Assembly (NCBI RefSeq): GCF_001411555.2
Contig: NC_049909.1
Location: forward strand, 13,884,686 to 13,948,685
Direction: 5' to 3'
Length of the DNA stretch: 64,000 nucleotides
DNA from: Juglans regia
Lineage: Eukaryota; Streptophyta; Magnoliopsida; Fagales; Juglandaceae
The notes under the pieces were generated by a model. The model ran no database searches, was not told the DNA's origin, and was given only the letters and a program-made list of their open reading frames with translations. This document shows positions 1-12,024 of the stretch, in pieces (the stretch's first letter is position 1; every line of letters starts with the position of its first letter). A program made the position numbers and the translations under genes.

Positions 1-724
1 TAATATTCATAACTTTGAAAACAATACCAACATCACAAATACTATCTAAAACTACAAATCTATTTAATACTCCACCATTGAAGTAACTAGACTCCACCAC
101 CACTTATCCGACATAAGGTACAAATCTACTAAAGCTCATTTTCTTGATATGAATTTAAGGTGACTTCAAGATGACCTGGCCAACATATCGAATTCACATA
201 AAGATGAACTCACTCCACTTAAATGATACAACTGCAGACAACTGCGGATTAGCATGGTCTAGTAGAGTTAGGTTTTTAAATCTCAAACAATATGAGTGTA
301 CAATGAATTAGAGATTGTAATGTAATATTTGTGGAGTGTGTCGCGGATTTAGTTGGTTATCCACCGTCAGAAAAGAATACTTAGGGTGGAGATTGTCAAA
401 AGAAAAACTCTCTCGTTGAAGATCTTTCAGTGAAATCAAGGTATGAGATTCTTTATTACGTTATATTATAATAATACTATCTTGATATTTTTTTTTAGTA
501 TATTATCTTATATTGGTGTTATATAGACTATGTTAGTTATTTTCCTTTTCTTTACTTTCTTCACTCAATTCTTACGATGGATCTCATTGGTACCTTGGTA
601 TTTATTTTAGATTAAGCAATTTGCATTATCACTCATGCAAAATATAATACTATGATTGAGGTGAGTTGATCTATAAACTTTTAGATGAATATGGTACATA
701 TTTTTGAATAGTGAAGTCATTGGA

Positions 725-2534
725 GGTCAAAATGACTATAGCCTTTTATTAACCCACAGGGATTGGCAATTATGTGCCTAATCTGCCTGATTTTTTCATA
801 TCACATATTTATCCTTAATATTTTGTCCACTTTCTTCTTCTCACATTTTATCCACACCTCGCTTCTTCCCATCCTACTTCTCTTTGCATTTTCACTCGCG
901 TCTTATTCTTCTCATTCCCTTTTTCCCCATCTTCCTTTGTTTCCTTGTCTTCTTGCTCTTCATCTTCGCCTTCTTGATCATCATTTTCTTCTGGTTCTTC
1001 TTCCTCTCCTCCTTTTTCCCCTCCTCCTCTTCCTCTTCATCTTCTTGTACCTACTCTTCCTTTAAAAGGGTGAAATAGCCTCCAAGAAGATATTATGTCG
1101 GTGCAATAGAAGTATTTATTTCTTTATTCCATTATGCTAATAATATTCTAATGTTGGTATGAAACAATGTGTGATTGCTCAAAGTTACAATGTACACCAA
1201 TCAAAATATGTTACAAAAAAGGGGAAAAAACAGTCATAAAACCAAAACCACAAATCCATATCCACTAACAATATTCAAAACAACAAAGCCCGCCACCATG
1301 GTTCCTTGACATCACCACCACCACGACAAACAATGCTCAAAATCAAAGCACACCGCCACTAAGGCCACACCACCGACACAACAAATAATGAATATAATAT
1401 TCATAACTTTGAAATCAATACCAACATCGCAAATAATATTAAAAACTGCAAATCTATTTAAAACTCTACTGTTGATGTACAAGGAATCCAACACCACTTA
1501 CCCATTATAGGGTGCAAATCTACTAAAACTCATTCTCTCGATATATATTTAAGGTGACTTTAACATATTGAATTCACATAAATATGATTTCATTCCACTT
1601 AAATGATACAATTGCATACAACTGCAGATTGTAACATAGAAAACTTAAATAATTGTAGAGTCTGTTGTAACATAAATATTTCTAGTGTACAATGAATCAG
1701 AGGTTGTAACATAATATTTGTAGAGTCTGTTGTGTATTTAGTTGGTTATCCAAAGTCGGAAAAGAAAACTAGAGTTGAGATTGTCAAAAGAAAAACTCTC
1801 CCGTTTAAGATCTTTCAGTACAATCAAGGTATGAAACAATGTGTTCTTTTTCTTTTAGTTAAATCTTATGATTGCTCAAATTTGCAATGTAAACCAATCA
1901 AAATGTGATACAAAAAATAGGGAAAAAATCAATGACAAAACCAACACCAAAAATCCAGTACCACTAACAATACTCATAACAAAAAAGCTCCCCACCATCC
2001 ATGACATCAACACCACCTGTCCAACATATCGAATTCACATAGAGATGATTTCAATCCACTTAAATGATAGAACTGCAGATTAGAATGGTCTAGTAAAGTA
2101 AGTTTTTAATTCTCATACAATATGAGTGTGCAATGAATTAGAGATTGTAATGTAATAATATTTGTGGAGTGTTCTATGGATTTAGCTGGTTGTCCGCCGT
2201 CAGAAAACAATACTTAGAGCGTATAATGTCAAAAGAAAAACTCTCTTGTTAAAGATCTTTATTACGTTATGTTATAATAATATTGTCTTGATAGTTTTTT
2301 TTTCCGTATATTATTTTATATTGGTGTCATATAGACTATGTTAGTTGTTTTCTTATCTTTGCTTTTTTTCACTCAACTCTTATGATGGATCTCATTGATG
2401 CCTAGGTATTTATTCTGGAGTAAGCAATTTGCGTTATCACTCATGCAGAATATAATACTATGATTGAGGTTATTTTATCTATAAACGTTTATATTAATAT
2501 GGTACATATTTTTAAATAGGCATGTGTCTTAGTA
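725..2534 (+). repeat. Array unit 1, with a second internal GAATTCACATAAA block
   Basis: This unit starts at the GGTCAAAATG marker. Its pyrimidine-rich tract is at about 788-1075. The GAATTCACATAAA block occurs twice (about 1569 and 2030), and the ACTCTC...GATCTTTCAGT block also occurs twice (about 1790 and 2240). This indicates an internal partial duplication. No gene is seen. Confidence 0.7.
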
Positions 2535-3522
2535 GGTCAAAATGACCATCTCCTTTTATTAACCCGCAAGGGTTGGCTATTTCGTGTCCACACTCCCATT
2601 TGTTTTTCATATAACATATTTATCGTTTATCTTTTGTCCACTTTATTTTTCTCACATTCTCTCCACGGCTTGCTTCTTCACATCCTCCTTCTCTTTGCCT
2701 TTTTCATTCTCTTTCTCGTCTTCTTCTCCTTCTGCTTTTCATCATCTTCTTTCTCTTCAGCTTCCCCTCCTTCTTCAACGTTTTCTTCTAGTTCTTCTTC
2801 CTCTCCCTCCTCCTCTTCCTCTTCATCTTCTTGCACTGGTTTTTTCATTTCATCTTCATCTTCCTCTTCTACTTCTACTTCTATTTCTCCTTTGTATATT
2901 AAATGGGAGGAGCAGCCCCCATGAAGATCTTTTGTTGGTGCAATAGAGGTATGGATTTCTTTTATTCCATAATATTCTAATGTCAGTATGAAACAATGAT
3001 GTTCTTTCCTTTTAGGCTAATCTTATGACTGCTCATATTTGCAATGCACACCAATAAAAATATGACATCAAAAATTGGAAAAAAAAATAGCTACAAAACC
3101 AACGTCACAAATCCATAACTAGTAATAACATCAAAGCCCGCCACCTTGGTTCTATGACATCACTACCACAACAAACAATACTCAAAATCAAAGCACACCA
3201 CTATGGCCACACCACAGACACAACAAATCTTTGAAATCGATACCAATATCACAAATAATATTTAAAATTACAAATCTATCTAAAACTCAACAAATCCAAC
3301 ACCATTTACCTAGCGTAATGTACAAATCTACTAAATCTTACTCGATATGTATTTAATGTGACTTCAACACCACCTGTCCCACATTTTGAATTCACATAAA
3401 GATACTTCACTCCACTTAAATGATACAATTGCGGATAACTGCAGATTAACAAGATCTAGTAGAGTTAGTTTTTTATTCTCATACAATATGAGTATACAAT
3501 GAATGAGGTTGTAATGTAATTG
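2535..3522 (+). repeat. Array unit 2, interrupted by LTR fragment
   Basis: The pyrimidine tract is at about 2590-2895, followed by AAATGGGAGGAGCAGCCCC, a variant shared only with the unit at 8293-9317. The unit stops at 3522, at the same internal position (just after TTGTAATGTAAT) at which the unit at 8293-9317 stops. In both cases an LTR starts there. Confidence 0.75.
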
Positions 3523-3806
3523 TGAGGGGAGTAATCCCCAGGGTTGGGCCTGGGCCTGCCAAGTTGGCCCGTGAAGGCCCAAGAAGAGAAGCAGTCGGGT
3601 AGAGTACATTGACAACATGATGAAAGGCAGAACAGTCTTACACCATTACTGGCTGACAGTCAGGGAGATCCACTTACCCTGAATCCCGGCACCCTGACTG
3701 GTCAGAGACGTGGATGTGCCTGATCGAGACCACACCGCATTAATGGGACGAAGGAGACCACACCAGGATGGGGAGCCATGCTGAATTTAATGCGTCTCAA
3801 GGCTCG
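3523..3806 (+). mobile_element. Truncated gypsy LTR fragment inside the array
   Basis: This 284-bp piece begins TGAGGGGAGTAATCCCC and closely matches the first part of the LTR that starts at 9318. Both include CATTAATGGRACGAAGGAGACCAC and GCTGAATTTAATGCGTC near the right end. It stops at about 3806, where array sequence resumes at the pyrimidine tract (GTAATCTTTTGTCC). It has no right LTR end and no internal region. It is best read as a duplicated piece of the 9318 LTR, not an independent insertion. Confidence 0.8.
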
Positions 3807-4700
3807 GTAATCTTTTGTCCGTTTTCTTTTTCTTACAATTGCTTCTTCACGCCATCCTTCTCTTTGCCCTTTTCACTCTCTTCCTTGTCTCTTTCTTCTC
3901 CTTCTTCTTTCCTCTGTTTCCTCATCTTCTTCCTCTTCATCTTCCCCTTCTTCTCCATCCTTTTCATCCACTTCTTCTTCCTCACTCCTCCATTTCCTCC
4001 TCCTACTTCTCTTAAATGATGAATTCACATAAAGATGAATTCACTCTACTTAAATGATACAACTGCAGACAACTACGGATTAGCATGGTCTAGTAGAGTT
4101 ATTTTTTTAATTCTCGTACAATATGAGTGTACAATGAATTAGAGATTGTAAAGTAATATTTGTGGAGTGTGTCGCGAATTTAGTTAGCATTTACAAATCT
4201 ACTAAAGCTCATTCTCTCGATATGAATTGCAGAAATCTGTGGATTAGCATGGTCTAGTTGAGTTACTTTTTTAATTCTCATACAATATGAGAGAGTATAC
4301 AATGAATTAGAGATTGTAATGTAATATTTGTGGAGTGTGTCGCGGATTCAGTTGGTTATCCACAATAAAAAAAGAATACTTAGAGTGGAGATTGTCAAAA
4401 GAAAAACTCTCTCGTTGAAGATCTTTCAGTGAAATTAAGGTATGAGATTCTTTATTACGTTATATTATAATAATACTGTCTTGATATTTTTTTTCTGTAT
4501 ATTATCTTATATTGGTGTTATATAGACTATGTTAGTTGTTTTCTTTTTCTTTACTTTCTTCACTCAATTCTTACGATGGATCTCATTAGTGCCCAGGTAT
4601 TTATTTTAGATTAAGCAATTTGCATTATCACTCCTGCAGAATATAATACTATGATTGAGGTGAGTTTATCTATAAACTTTTAAATAGACAAGTCATTGGA
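3807..4700 (+). repeat. Array unit 2b, resuming mid-unit after the LTR fragment
   Basis: The array restarts directly in a pyrimidine tract (about 3810-4015). It then shows two successive copies of the block from AATTCACATAAAG/ATATGAATT through CATGGTCTAGT to TTTGTGGAGTGTGTCGCG (about 4022-4190 and 4195-4345). No gene is seen. Confidence 0.7.
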
Positions 4701-6042
4701 GGTCAAAATGGCTATAGCCTTTTATTAAACCGCAAGGGTTGGCAATTATGTGCCTATCCTCCCTGATTTTTTCATATCACATATTTATCATTAATCTTTT
4801 GTCTATTTTCTTTTTCTCACATTCTCCCCACACCACTCTTCTTCCTCTTTGCCATTTTTACTCTCGTCTCCTTCTTCTCCTTTCCTTTTTCCTCATCTTC
4901 CTCTATTTCCTTTCGTCTTTGTCATTTTCTTCTCCCTCCTCCTCTTCTTGTACTTACTCTTCCTTTAAAAGGGTGAAATAGCCCCCAAGAAGATATTTTG
5001 TTGGTGCAATAGAGGTATGTATTGCTTTATTCCATTATGCTAAAAACATTCTAATGTTGGTATGAAACAATGTGTTTTTTTTTTTTAGTCAAATCTTATG
5101 ACTGGTCAAATTTATAATGTACAACAATCAAAATATGATACAAAAAATAGGAAAAAAAAAAGTCGTAAAACCAAAACCACAAATCCATAACCACTAATAA
5201 TATTCAAAACAACAAAGCCCGCCACTATGTTTCCATGACATCACCACGACCACGACCACCACCACAAACAATACTCAAAATCAAAGCACACCACTAAGGC
5301 CACACCACTGACGCAACAAATAATATTCATAACTTTGAAATCAATACCAACATCACAACTAATATTAAAAACTATAAATCTATTTAAAACTCCACTGTTA
5401 AAGGAATTCAACACCACTTACCCATTATAAGGTACAAATCTACAAAAACTCATTCTCTCGATATATATTTAAGGTGACTTTAACACGACCTGTCAAACAC
5501 ATCGACACATAAAGATGATTTCGTTCCATGTAAATGATACAACTGTGGACAACTGCAGATTATCATGGTTTAGAAGAGTTAATTTTTTAATTCTCGTAGA
5601 ATATATATATATGTACAATGAATTAGAGATTGTAATGTAATATTTGTGAAGTGTGCTGTAGATTTAGTTGGTTATCCATCATCAGAAAAGAATACTTATA
5701 ATGGAGATTGTCAAAAGAAAAACTCTCACATTGAAGATCTTTCAGTACAATCAAGATATGTGATTCTTTATTACGTAGTGTTATAATAATATTGTCTAGA
5801 TAGTTTTTTTTTTTTTTCGTATGAGTATCTTATATTGGAGTCATAGACTATGTTAGTTGTTTTCCTTTTCTTTACTATGTTTCACTCAACTCTTATGATG
5901 GATCTCATTGGTGCCAAGGTATTTATTTTGGATTAGCCAATTTCCATTTTCACTCATAACGAATACAATACTATGTTTGAGTAGATTTTATCTATAAAGT
6001 TTATATTAATGGTACATAGTTTTAGATAAACTTGTCGTAGGA
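4701..6042 (+). repeat. Array unit 3 (shortest, about 1.34 kb)
   Basis: The pyrimidine tract is at about 4760-4965. It ends in TCCTTTAAAAGGGTGAAATAGCC, the same junction as in unit 1, so units 1 and 3 form one subtype. Units 2 and 5 form another, marked by GGAGGAGCAGCCCC. No gene is seen. Confidence 0.7.
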
Positions 6043-8292
6043 CGTCAAAATGGCTATAGCCTTTTATTAACCTGCAAGGGTTGTTAATTACTTGCCCACT
6101 CTCCCTGATTTTTTCTTATAACATATTTATTGTTAATCTTTTCTCCCCCTTTCTTTTTCTCACATTCTCTCTACGGCACTCTTCTTCACGCCCTCCTCCT
6201 CTTTGACATTTTCACTCTCTTATCTTCTTCTTCTCCTTCATCTTTTCCTCATATTCCTTTGTTTCCTCCTCATCTTCTTCCTCTTCATTTTCCCCTTCTT
6301 CTTCTTCCATTTCTTCCAATTATTCCTCCTCTCCTCCTATTCCACTTCCACCTTCTCTTCCTTTTCATCTTCTAGTACTTACTCTTCATTTTCATCTTCT
6401 TGTACTTACTTTTCCTTTACATCTTCCACTTCCTGTTCTTCTACTTCTACTTCTACTTCTCCATTGTATATTTAAAGGGTGGAACAGCCCCAAGAAGATA
6501 TTTTGTTGATACAATAGAGGTATGGATTTCTTTATTCCAATATGCTTGAATAAAATATTCTAATGTTGGTATGAAACAAAATTTCTTTCTTTTTAGTCAA
6601 ATCTTATGATTGCTCAAATTTGCAATTTATAATAATCAAAATATGATACAAAAAATAGGGAAAAAAAGTCACAAAACCAACAACACAACTCTATAACCAC
6701 TAACAATATTCAAAACGACAAAGCCCCCGCCACCAGGGCTCCATGACATCACCACCACCACAAACAATACTCAAAATCAAAGCACACCACTATGGCCACC
6801 CCATTGACACAACAAATAATATTCATAACTTTGAAATCAATACCAACATCACAAATAATATTGAAAATTGTACATCTATTTAAAAATCCACTATTGAAGT
6901 ACAATGAATCCAACACCACTTACCCAGCATAAGGCACAAATCTACTAAAACTTATTCTCTCATGTATTTACGATGACTTCAGGACCACCTGTCCAACATA
7001 TCGAATTCAAATAAAAATATGACTTCAGTCCACTTAAATATGACTTCTCTTGATATGTACTTAAGGTGACTTGCACATCACATGTCTAACATATCGAATT
7101 CACATAAATATGATTTCATTCCACTTAAATGATACAATTGCATACAACTGCAGATTAGCATGGTCTAGGAGAGTTAGTTTTTTAATTCTCATACAATATG
7201 AGTGTACAATGAATCAAAGGTTGTAACGTAATATTTGTAGAGTCTGTTATGTATTTAGTTGGTTATCCAACGTTGGAAAAGAAAACTTAGAGTTGAGATT
7301 GTCAAAAGAAAAACTCTCCCGTTTAAGATCTTTCAGTGCAATCAAGGTATGAAACAATGTGTTCTTTTTCTTTCAGTTAAATCTTATGATTGCTCAAATT
7401 TGCAATGTAAACCAATCAAAATATGATACAAAAAATAGGGAAAAAAACAATGACAAAACCAACACCAAAAATCCAGAACCACTAACAATATTTAGAATGA
7501 AAAAGCTAGCCACAATTGTTCCATGACATCAACACCTCCTCAAAATTACTAAAAATCAAAGTACATCACTATGGCCACAACAAATAATACTCGTAACTTT
7601 GAAATCAATGTTATTACAAATAATATGTAAAACTACAAATCTATTTAAACCACCACTATTGAAGTACAAGGAATCCAACATCCCTTACCATAAGGAACAA
7701 ATATACTAAAACTTATTCTCTCGATATGTATTTAAGGTGACTTCAACACCATCTGTCCAACATATCGAATTCACATAAAGATGATTTCAATCCACTTAAA
7801 TGATAGAACTGCAGATTAGAATGGCCTAGTAAAGTAAGTTTTTAATTCTCATACAATATGAGTGTGCAATGAATTAGAGATTGTAATGTAATTTCTGTGG
7901 AGTGTGCTATGGATTTAGCTGGTTATCCATTGTCAGAAAATAATACTTTGATTGTATATTGTCAAAAGAAAAACTCTCTCATTAAAGATCTGTCAGTGCA
8001 ATTAAGGTATGAGATTCTTTATTACGTTATGTTATAATAATATTGTCTTAATAGTTTTTTTTCCGTATATTATTTTATATTGGTGTCATATAGACTATAT
8101 TAGTTGTTTTCTTATTCTTTGCTTTTTTTTTCACTCAACTCTTATGATGGATCTCATTGGTGCCTAGGTATTTATTCTGGAGTAAGTAATTTGCATTATC
8201 ACTCATGCAGAATATAATACTATGATTGAGGTGATTTTACCTATAACTTTTATATTAATATGGTACATATTTTTAAATAGACATGTCTTAGT
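6043..8292 (+). repeat. Array unit 4 (longest, about 2.25 kb)
   Basis: The pyrimidine tract is at about 6130-6465. The GAATTCACATAAA-like block occurs three times (about 7003, 7098 and 7767), showing internal expansion. The second half closely resembles the second half of unit 1. No gene is seen. Confidence 0.7.
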
Positions 8293-9317
8293 AGGTCAAA
8301 ATGGCCATAGCCTTTTATTAACTTGCAAGGGTTGGCAATTAATGTCCACCTTCCCTGAGTTTTTCATATAACATATTTATTGTTTATCTTTTGTCCACTT
8401 TCTTTTTCTCACATTCTCTCCACAACTTGCTTCTACATGTCCTCCTTCTATTTGCCTTTTTCATTCTATTCCTTGTCTTCTTCTTCTCCTTTTGCTTTTA
8501 ATCATCTTCCTCTGTTTCCTCATCTTCTTCCTCTTCCTCTTCATCTTCCCCTTCTTCTTCAGTGTTTTCTTCTAGTTCTTCCTCCGCTCCCTCCTCATCT
8601 TCCTCTTCTTCTTCTTGCACTTGCTTTTCCGTTTCATCTTCATCTTCCTCTTCTACTTCTACTTCTCCTTTGTATATTATTAAATGGGAGGAGCAGCCCC
8701 CATGAAGATATTTTGCTGGTGTAATAGAGGTATGGATTTCTTTTATTCCATAATATTCTAATGTTGGTATGAAACAATGATGTTCTTTCTTTTTAGGCCA
8801 ATCTTATTATTGATCATATTTGCAATGTACACCAATAAAAATATGATATAAAAAATTGGAAAAAAAAAACAGCTACAAAACCAACGCCACAAATCCATAA
8901 CTAGTAATAACATCAATGCCCGCCACCTTAACTCCATGACATCACCACCACTACAAGCAATACTCAAAGTCAAAGCACACCACTATGGCCATACCATCGA
9001 CACAACAAATAATATTCATAACTTTGAAATCGATACCAATATCACAAATAATATTTAAAATTACAAATCTATCTAAAACTCAACGAATCCAACACCACTT
9101 ACCTAGCGTAATGTATAAGTCTACTAAAGCTTACTCGATATGTATTTAAGGTGACTTTAGCACTGCCTATCCCACATTTTGAATTCACATAAAGATACTT
9201 CACTCCACTTAAATGATACAATTGCGGAAAACTTCGGATTAACAAGATCTAGTAGAGTTAGTTTTTTATTCTCATACAATATGAGCATACAATGAATTAG
9301 AGGTTGTAATGTAATTT
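8293..9317 (+). repeat. Array unit 5, interrupted by the full gypsy LTR
   Basis: The pyrimidine tract is at about 8370-8675, with the same GGAGGAGCAGCCCC variant as unit 2. The unit ends at the LTR start at 9318. The array does not resume on the far side of the element within this window. Confidence 0.75.
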
Positions 9318-9836
9318 TGAGGGGAGTAATCCCCAGGACTGAGCCTGGGTCAAAGGATGAGGCTTGGGCCAGGCCGAGTTGGCTGAGAAGGCCCACGAGG
9401 AGAAGCAACCAAGTAGAGTACATTGACAAGAGGATGAAAAGCATAACAATCTGACACCATTACAGGCTGACAGTCAGGGAGATCTCCTGACCCTGAATCC
9501 TGGCACCCTGACTGGTCAAAGAGGTGGACGTGCCAGACCGAGAGCACACCGCATTAATGGAACGAAGGAGACCACGCCAAGAAGGGGAGCCACGCTGAAT
9601 TTAATGCGTCATGGGGCTCGACAGGCCACGACGTGCCTCCTAGGGTGTTAGAGACTGTTGTAATTAGGTCTGACTGGTCTGCAAATTGTTAGATTGTTTC
9701 TTGCTCTCCTACACTGAAACTAACTTAAGCATCAAAGGTACCACGGACCACGAGCCCCCCATTCTACATTTTTACGAGAACCAGGCCTGAGTTCATCCGC
9801 GTGGAGTTGCCCAAGCCCCTAAACACGACATTAACA
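9318..9836 (+). mobile_element. 5' LTR of a Tat-type Ty3/gypsy element
   Basis: The LTR begins TGAGGGGAGTAATCCCC at the array junction and ends near ATTAACA. It is followed at 9837 by TTGGTTTTGTCTGTGG, which resembles the TTGGCGCCGTCTGTGG-like primer-binding region I associate with plant Tat elements. That gives an LTR of about 519 bp. The right boundary is inferred from this motif because no 3' LTR is present to compare with. Confidence 0.65.
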
Positions 9837-9971
9837 TTGGTTTTGTCTGTGGTATTTTATTTTGTATAGTAGCATATCCTTCGCATGCAAGCAATAACAC
9901 TCTCCCAAGCCTTACATTGTGAAAAAGAATAACTCGAAGCAATGGAAACAAGAACCAACAAATAAGTTGAG

Positions 9972-10639
9972 ATGATAAGAAAACTAATGGAGGAAGTGAT
10001 GGCTCTCTGCCAGGAAAATGTCTCCCTGCAGAGGGCCAGCGGGCACCTGGAGGGAGGCGAGCAGAGCCACCACTCTGAGTCTCGTCCAGCCCCTAAAGTA
10101 GCAGTAGCCGAAGAAAAGCAACACAAAATGTGCCTCGAGCTCCTGGATCTTGGGGACAAATACGCTGAGATGGTCAAGCGGGTAGGCACGACGTCCATGG
10201 TGGACAAGTTGCTCACCAGTGCGGAGCTACCATATAGGACTAAAGTTATGGTAGATTGACGCGTATGACGGATCGAAGGGGAGGCGAGCAAAGCCACCAC
10301 TCTAAGTCCCGTCGAGCCCTTGAAGTAGCAGCAGCTGAAGAAGAGTAACACAGAATGCGCCTCGAGTTCTGGGGAGAGGTCGCATGCAAGGCGTTCCCTC
10401 TCACTCCAAAGGGGACGACAAGGGCACCGAGTCGAGTTCTGGGGAGAGGTCGCATGCAAGGCGTTCCCTCTCACTCCAAAGGGGACGACAAGGGCACCGA
10501 GTCGTGGAAGACCCCAACTTCGTTGAGGGAGTTCATGCACCGAGTCGATAGTTTTACCAATGCCAAAGATATGCGTCAGGCACTGACGGCCCCCCGAAAA
10601 ACTGAGTTGGAGAGGGCAGACAAGAAAGCTGTCAGCTAG
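9972..10639 (+). pseudogene. gag: Gag remnant of the gypsy element
   Basis: An ATG at 9972 opens a 95-residue segment (MIRKLMEEVMALCQENVSLQ...) that is Glu/Gln-rich and probably a coiled coil. A separate frame ending at 10639 contains LREFMHRVDSFTNAKDMRQA, which resembles the end of the plant gypsy Gag domain. The middle of gag is missing. A perfect 70-bp tandem duplication (10364-10433 and 10434-10503) sits between the two parts. No CCHC knuckle is visible. It is not functional. Confidence 0.6.
10364..10503 (+). repeat. Perfect 70-bp tandem duplication in gag
   Basis: The 70 bases starting GAGTTCTGGGGAGAGGTCGC at 10364 are repeated without a mismatch from 10434. 70 is not a multiple of three, so the copy shifts the frame. 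The identity shows that it is recent compared with the rest of the element. Confidence 0.95.
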
Positions 10640-11078
10640 AGTGGCGGGGTGAGTCAATAAGGTAACAAAAAGAAGACGCTCGAGATCAAAAGCACAGAAG
10701 ACCAGCCCACTCGTGGGCGGGTCAGACCGTGCACCCACTCCAACATGGTTGTGGAGATTGAAAGAGACCCGAGCCCACAGGGCGAATAGTGACAAGGCTT
10801 TTCCCGCTCTTAGTAATGCACTTACCCCAAAATCGACAGCCATCGAACAGAAGATTGCTTCACCAGAAAATGGAAGATGGAGGAGTTGGAAGCTCTACTA
10901 GACTAGCGGGATGACGAGTGATGAGACCAATGACCCGATGATTGCGCATGGCCATGGAGAAGTAAGGTGAAGGGCTGGAGGGCGGCCCAAAGTGAGCCCA
11001 CGCTAAAGAAGCCCGGCCAAAGGAGACGATCTAGTGGCTGAAATTTGCAAGATAGAAGGAGGGTACGCTAGAGGCGGG

Positions 11079-11403
11079 ACCACCTCCTCGGCAAGGAAGG
11101 TCCACTCCAGAAGGGCTAGGTATGAGGAAGTGTTCACCACCAGCAGGCAATCTCTAGCACCATGGACCACAAGAGGGAGACTGCCATAACCTCCAGCGAG
11201 AAGGATGAAGAGGGTATTCTGCACCCTTATGACGAGGCAAGACCACCTCCTCGACAAGGAGGGCCCAAGCCAGAAGGGCTAGGTACGGGGACGTGTTCAC
11301 AGCCAACATGGCAGTCTCGAGCATTAGGGGCCACTCGAGGGAGACTATCATAACCTTTAGCAAGAAGGATGATGAGGGTATTCTGCACCCTCATGACGAT
11401 GCC
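11079..11403 (+). repeat. 163-bp tandem duplication upstream of the protease
   Basis: The blocks at 11079-11241 and 11242-11403 share ACCACCTCCTCG at the start and GGGTATTCTGCACCCT near the end. Scattered mismatches show that the copies are diverged. The second copy leads directly into the protease coding remnant, so the first is the extra one. Confidence 0.75.
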
Positions 11404-11404
11404 T

Positions 11405-11760
11405 TAGTAGTGATCGTGTAAATCACCAACTACTTGACAAGAAGGGTCCTGATCGACAACGACAATTCTACCGATATCCTATTTTAGGAAGCCTTCATCT
11501 GGATGGGAATCACGCCCGATTGTTTGCATTCGGCCTCGATGCCTCTCAAGAGCTTCACTGGAGAAGGCCCCAAGAATGGGTAGCTACCATGGTGGATTTT
11601 CTAGCGGTAAAGACCCATTCCTCCTATAACGCAATCCTGGGGCGACCAACCCTGAACCACCTGAGGGCGGTGACTTCCACATTCCACCTGAAGATGAAGT
11701 TTCTAACTCCCATGGGGGTGGACAAGATTCACAACGAGAATGCTACGCTCGGAAGCTAAA
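11405..11760 (+). pseudogene. Aspartic protease remnant of the gypsy element
   Basis: Translation across frames gives RRVLIDNDNSTDILF (the family motif is around LIDNGSSADIL). It continues with MPLKSFTGEGPKNG, then SSYNAILGRPTLNHLRAVTS and HLKMKFLTP, which are hallmarks of Tat-type retropepsins. The Gly after the catalytic Asp-Asn is changed, and several stops interrupt the frame. The longest open piece is 11520-11759. It is not functional. Confidence 0.75.
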
Positions 11761-12024
11761 GCCTGAGGCTATTGAGGTCCGAGCTCTTGAAGGAGTGCGA
11801 GAGGATGCTGGCCCACCTCTGCCTCTGACCCTGACAGAGCTGGACAAGGAAGTAAGGGATGAGCAGGCCCTACGACAAGCAAAACCCAACGAACTTCTGG
11901 AATTAGTGTTGGTGGATTTGCAGAGACTTGAACGGATTGTCTGGGTGGGAACCAAGATGTGGGCCAATCCTTAAAGTAGCTCCTTGCCGAGCACCAAGAC
12001 GTGTTCACCTAGAGTCATGAAGAA

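Larger units (their letters stand above)
1..9317. repeat. Degenerate tandem array of 1.3-2.3 kb units (macrosatellite-like)
   Basis: The same ordered blocks recur along the whole stretch. They are: a marker around GGTCAAAATGGCTATAGCC followed by TTTTATTAACC (at 725, 2535, 4701, 6043 and 8293); a pyrimidine-rich tract; a GGTGCAATAGAGGTATG block; an ACC/CAC-rich block with CACAACAAATAATATTCATA; a GAATTCACATAAAGATGA block; and an AAAGAAAAACTCTC block ending in CAAGGTATGAG. Marker spacing is 1810, 2166, 1342 and 2250 bp, so unit length varies through internal duplications and deletions. Copies differ by many substitutions and small indels, so the array is old. No conserved reading frame runs through the units: the ORFs inside are Ser/Leu runs from the pyrimidine tract. 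I do not recognise the family. It could be a satellite, a tandemly amplified non-coding gene, or stacked non-autonomous elements. Confidence 0.85.

Noticed and set aside
763..1078. ORFs of 64-120 residues in the pyrimidine tracts (also at 2584-2946, 3768-4019, 6130-6475 and 8380-8724)
   Set aside because: They are Ser/Leu/Phe/Pro runs forced by C/T-only sequence, open in several frames at once, and not conserved in frame between array units.
9857..10843. Minus-strand ORF of 328 codons across the gag region
   Set aside because: It is antisense to readable gag motifs and includes the 70-bp duplication. It is open because of the GC-rich composition and shows no domain.
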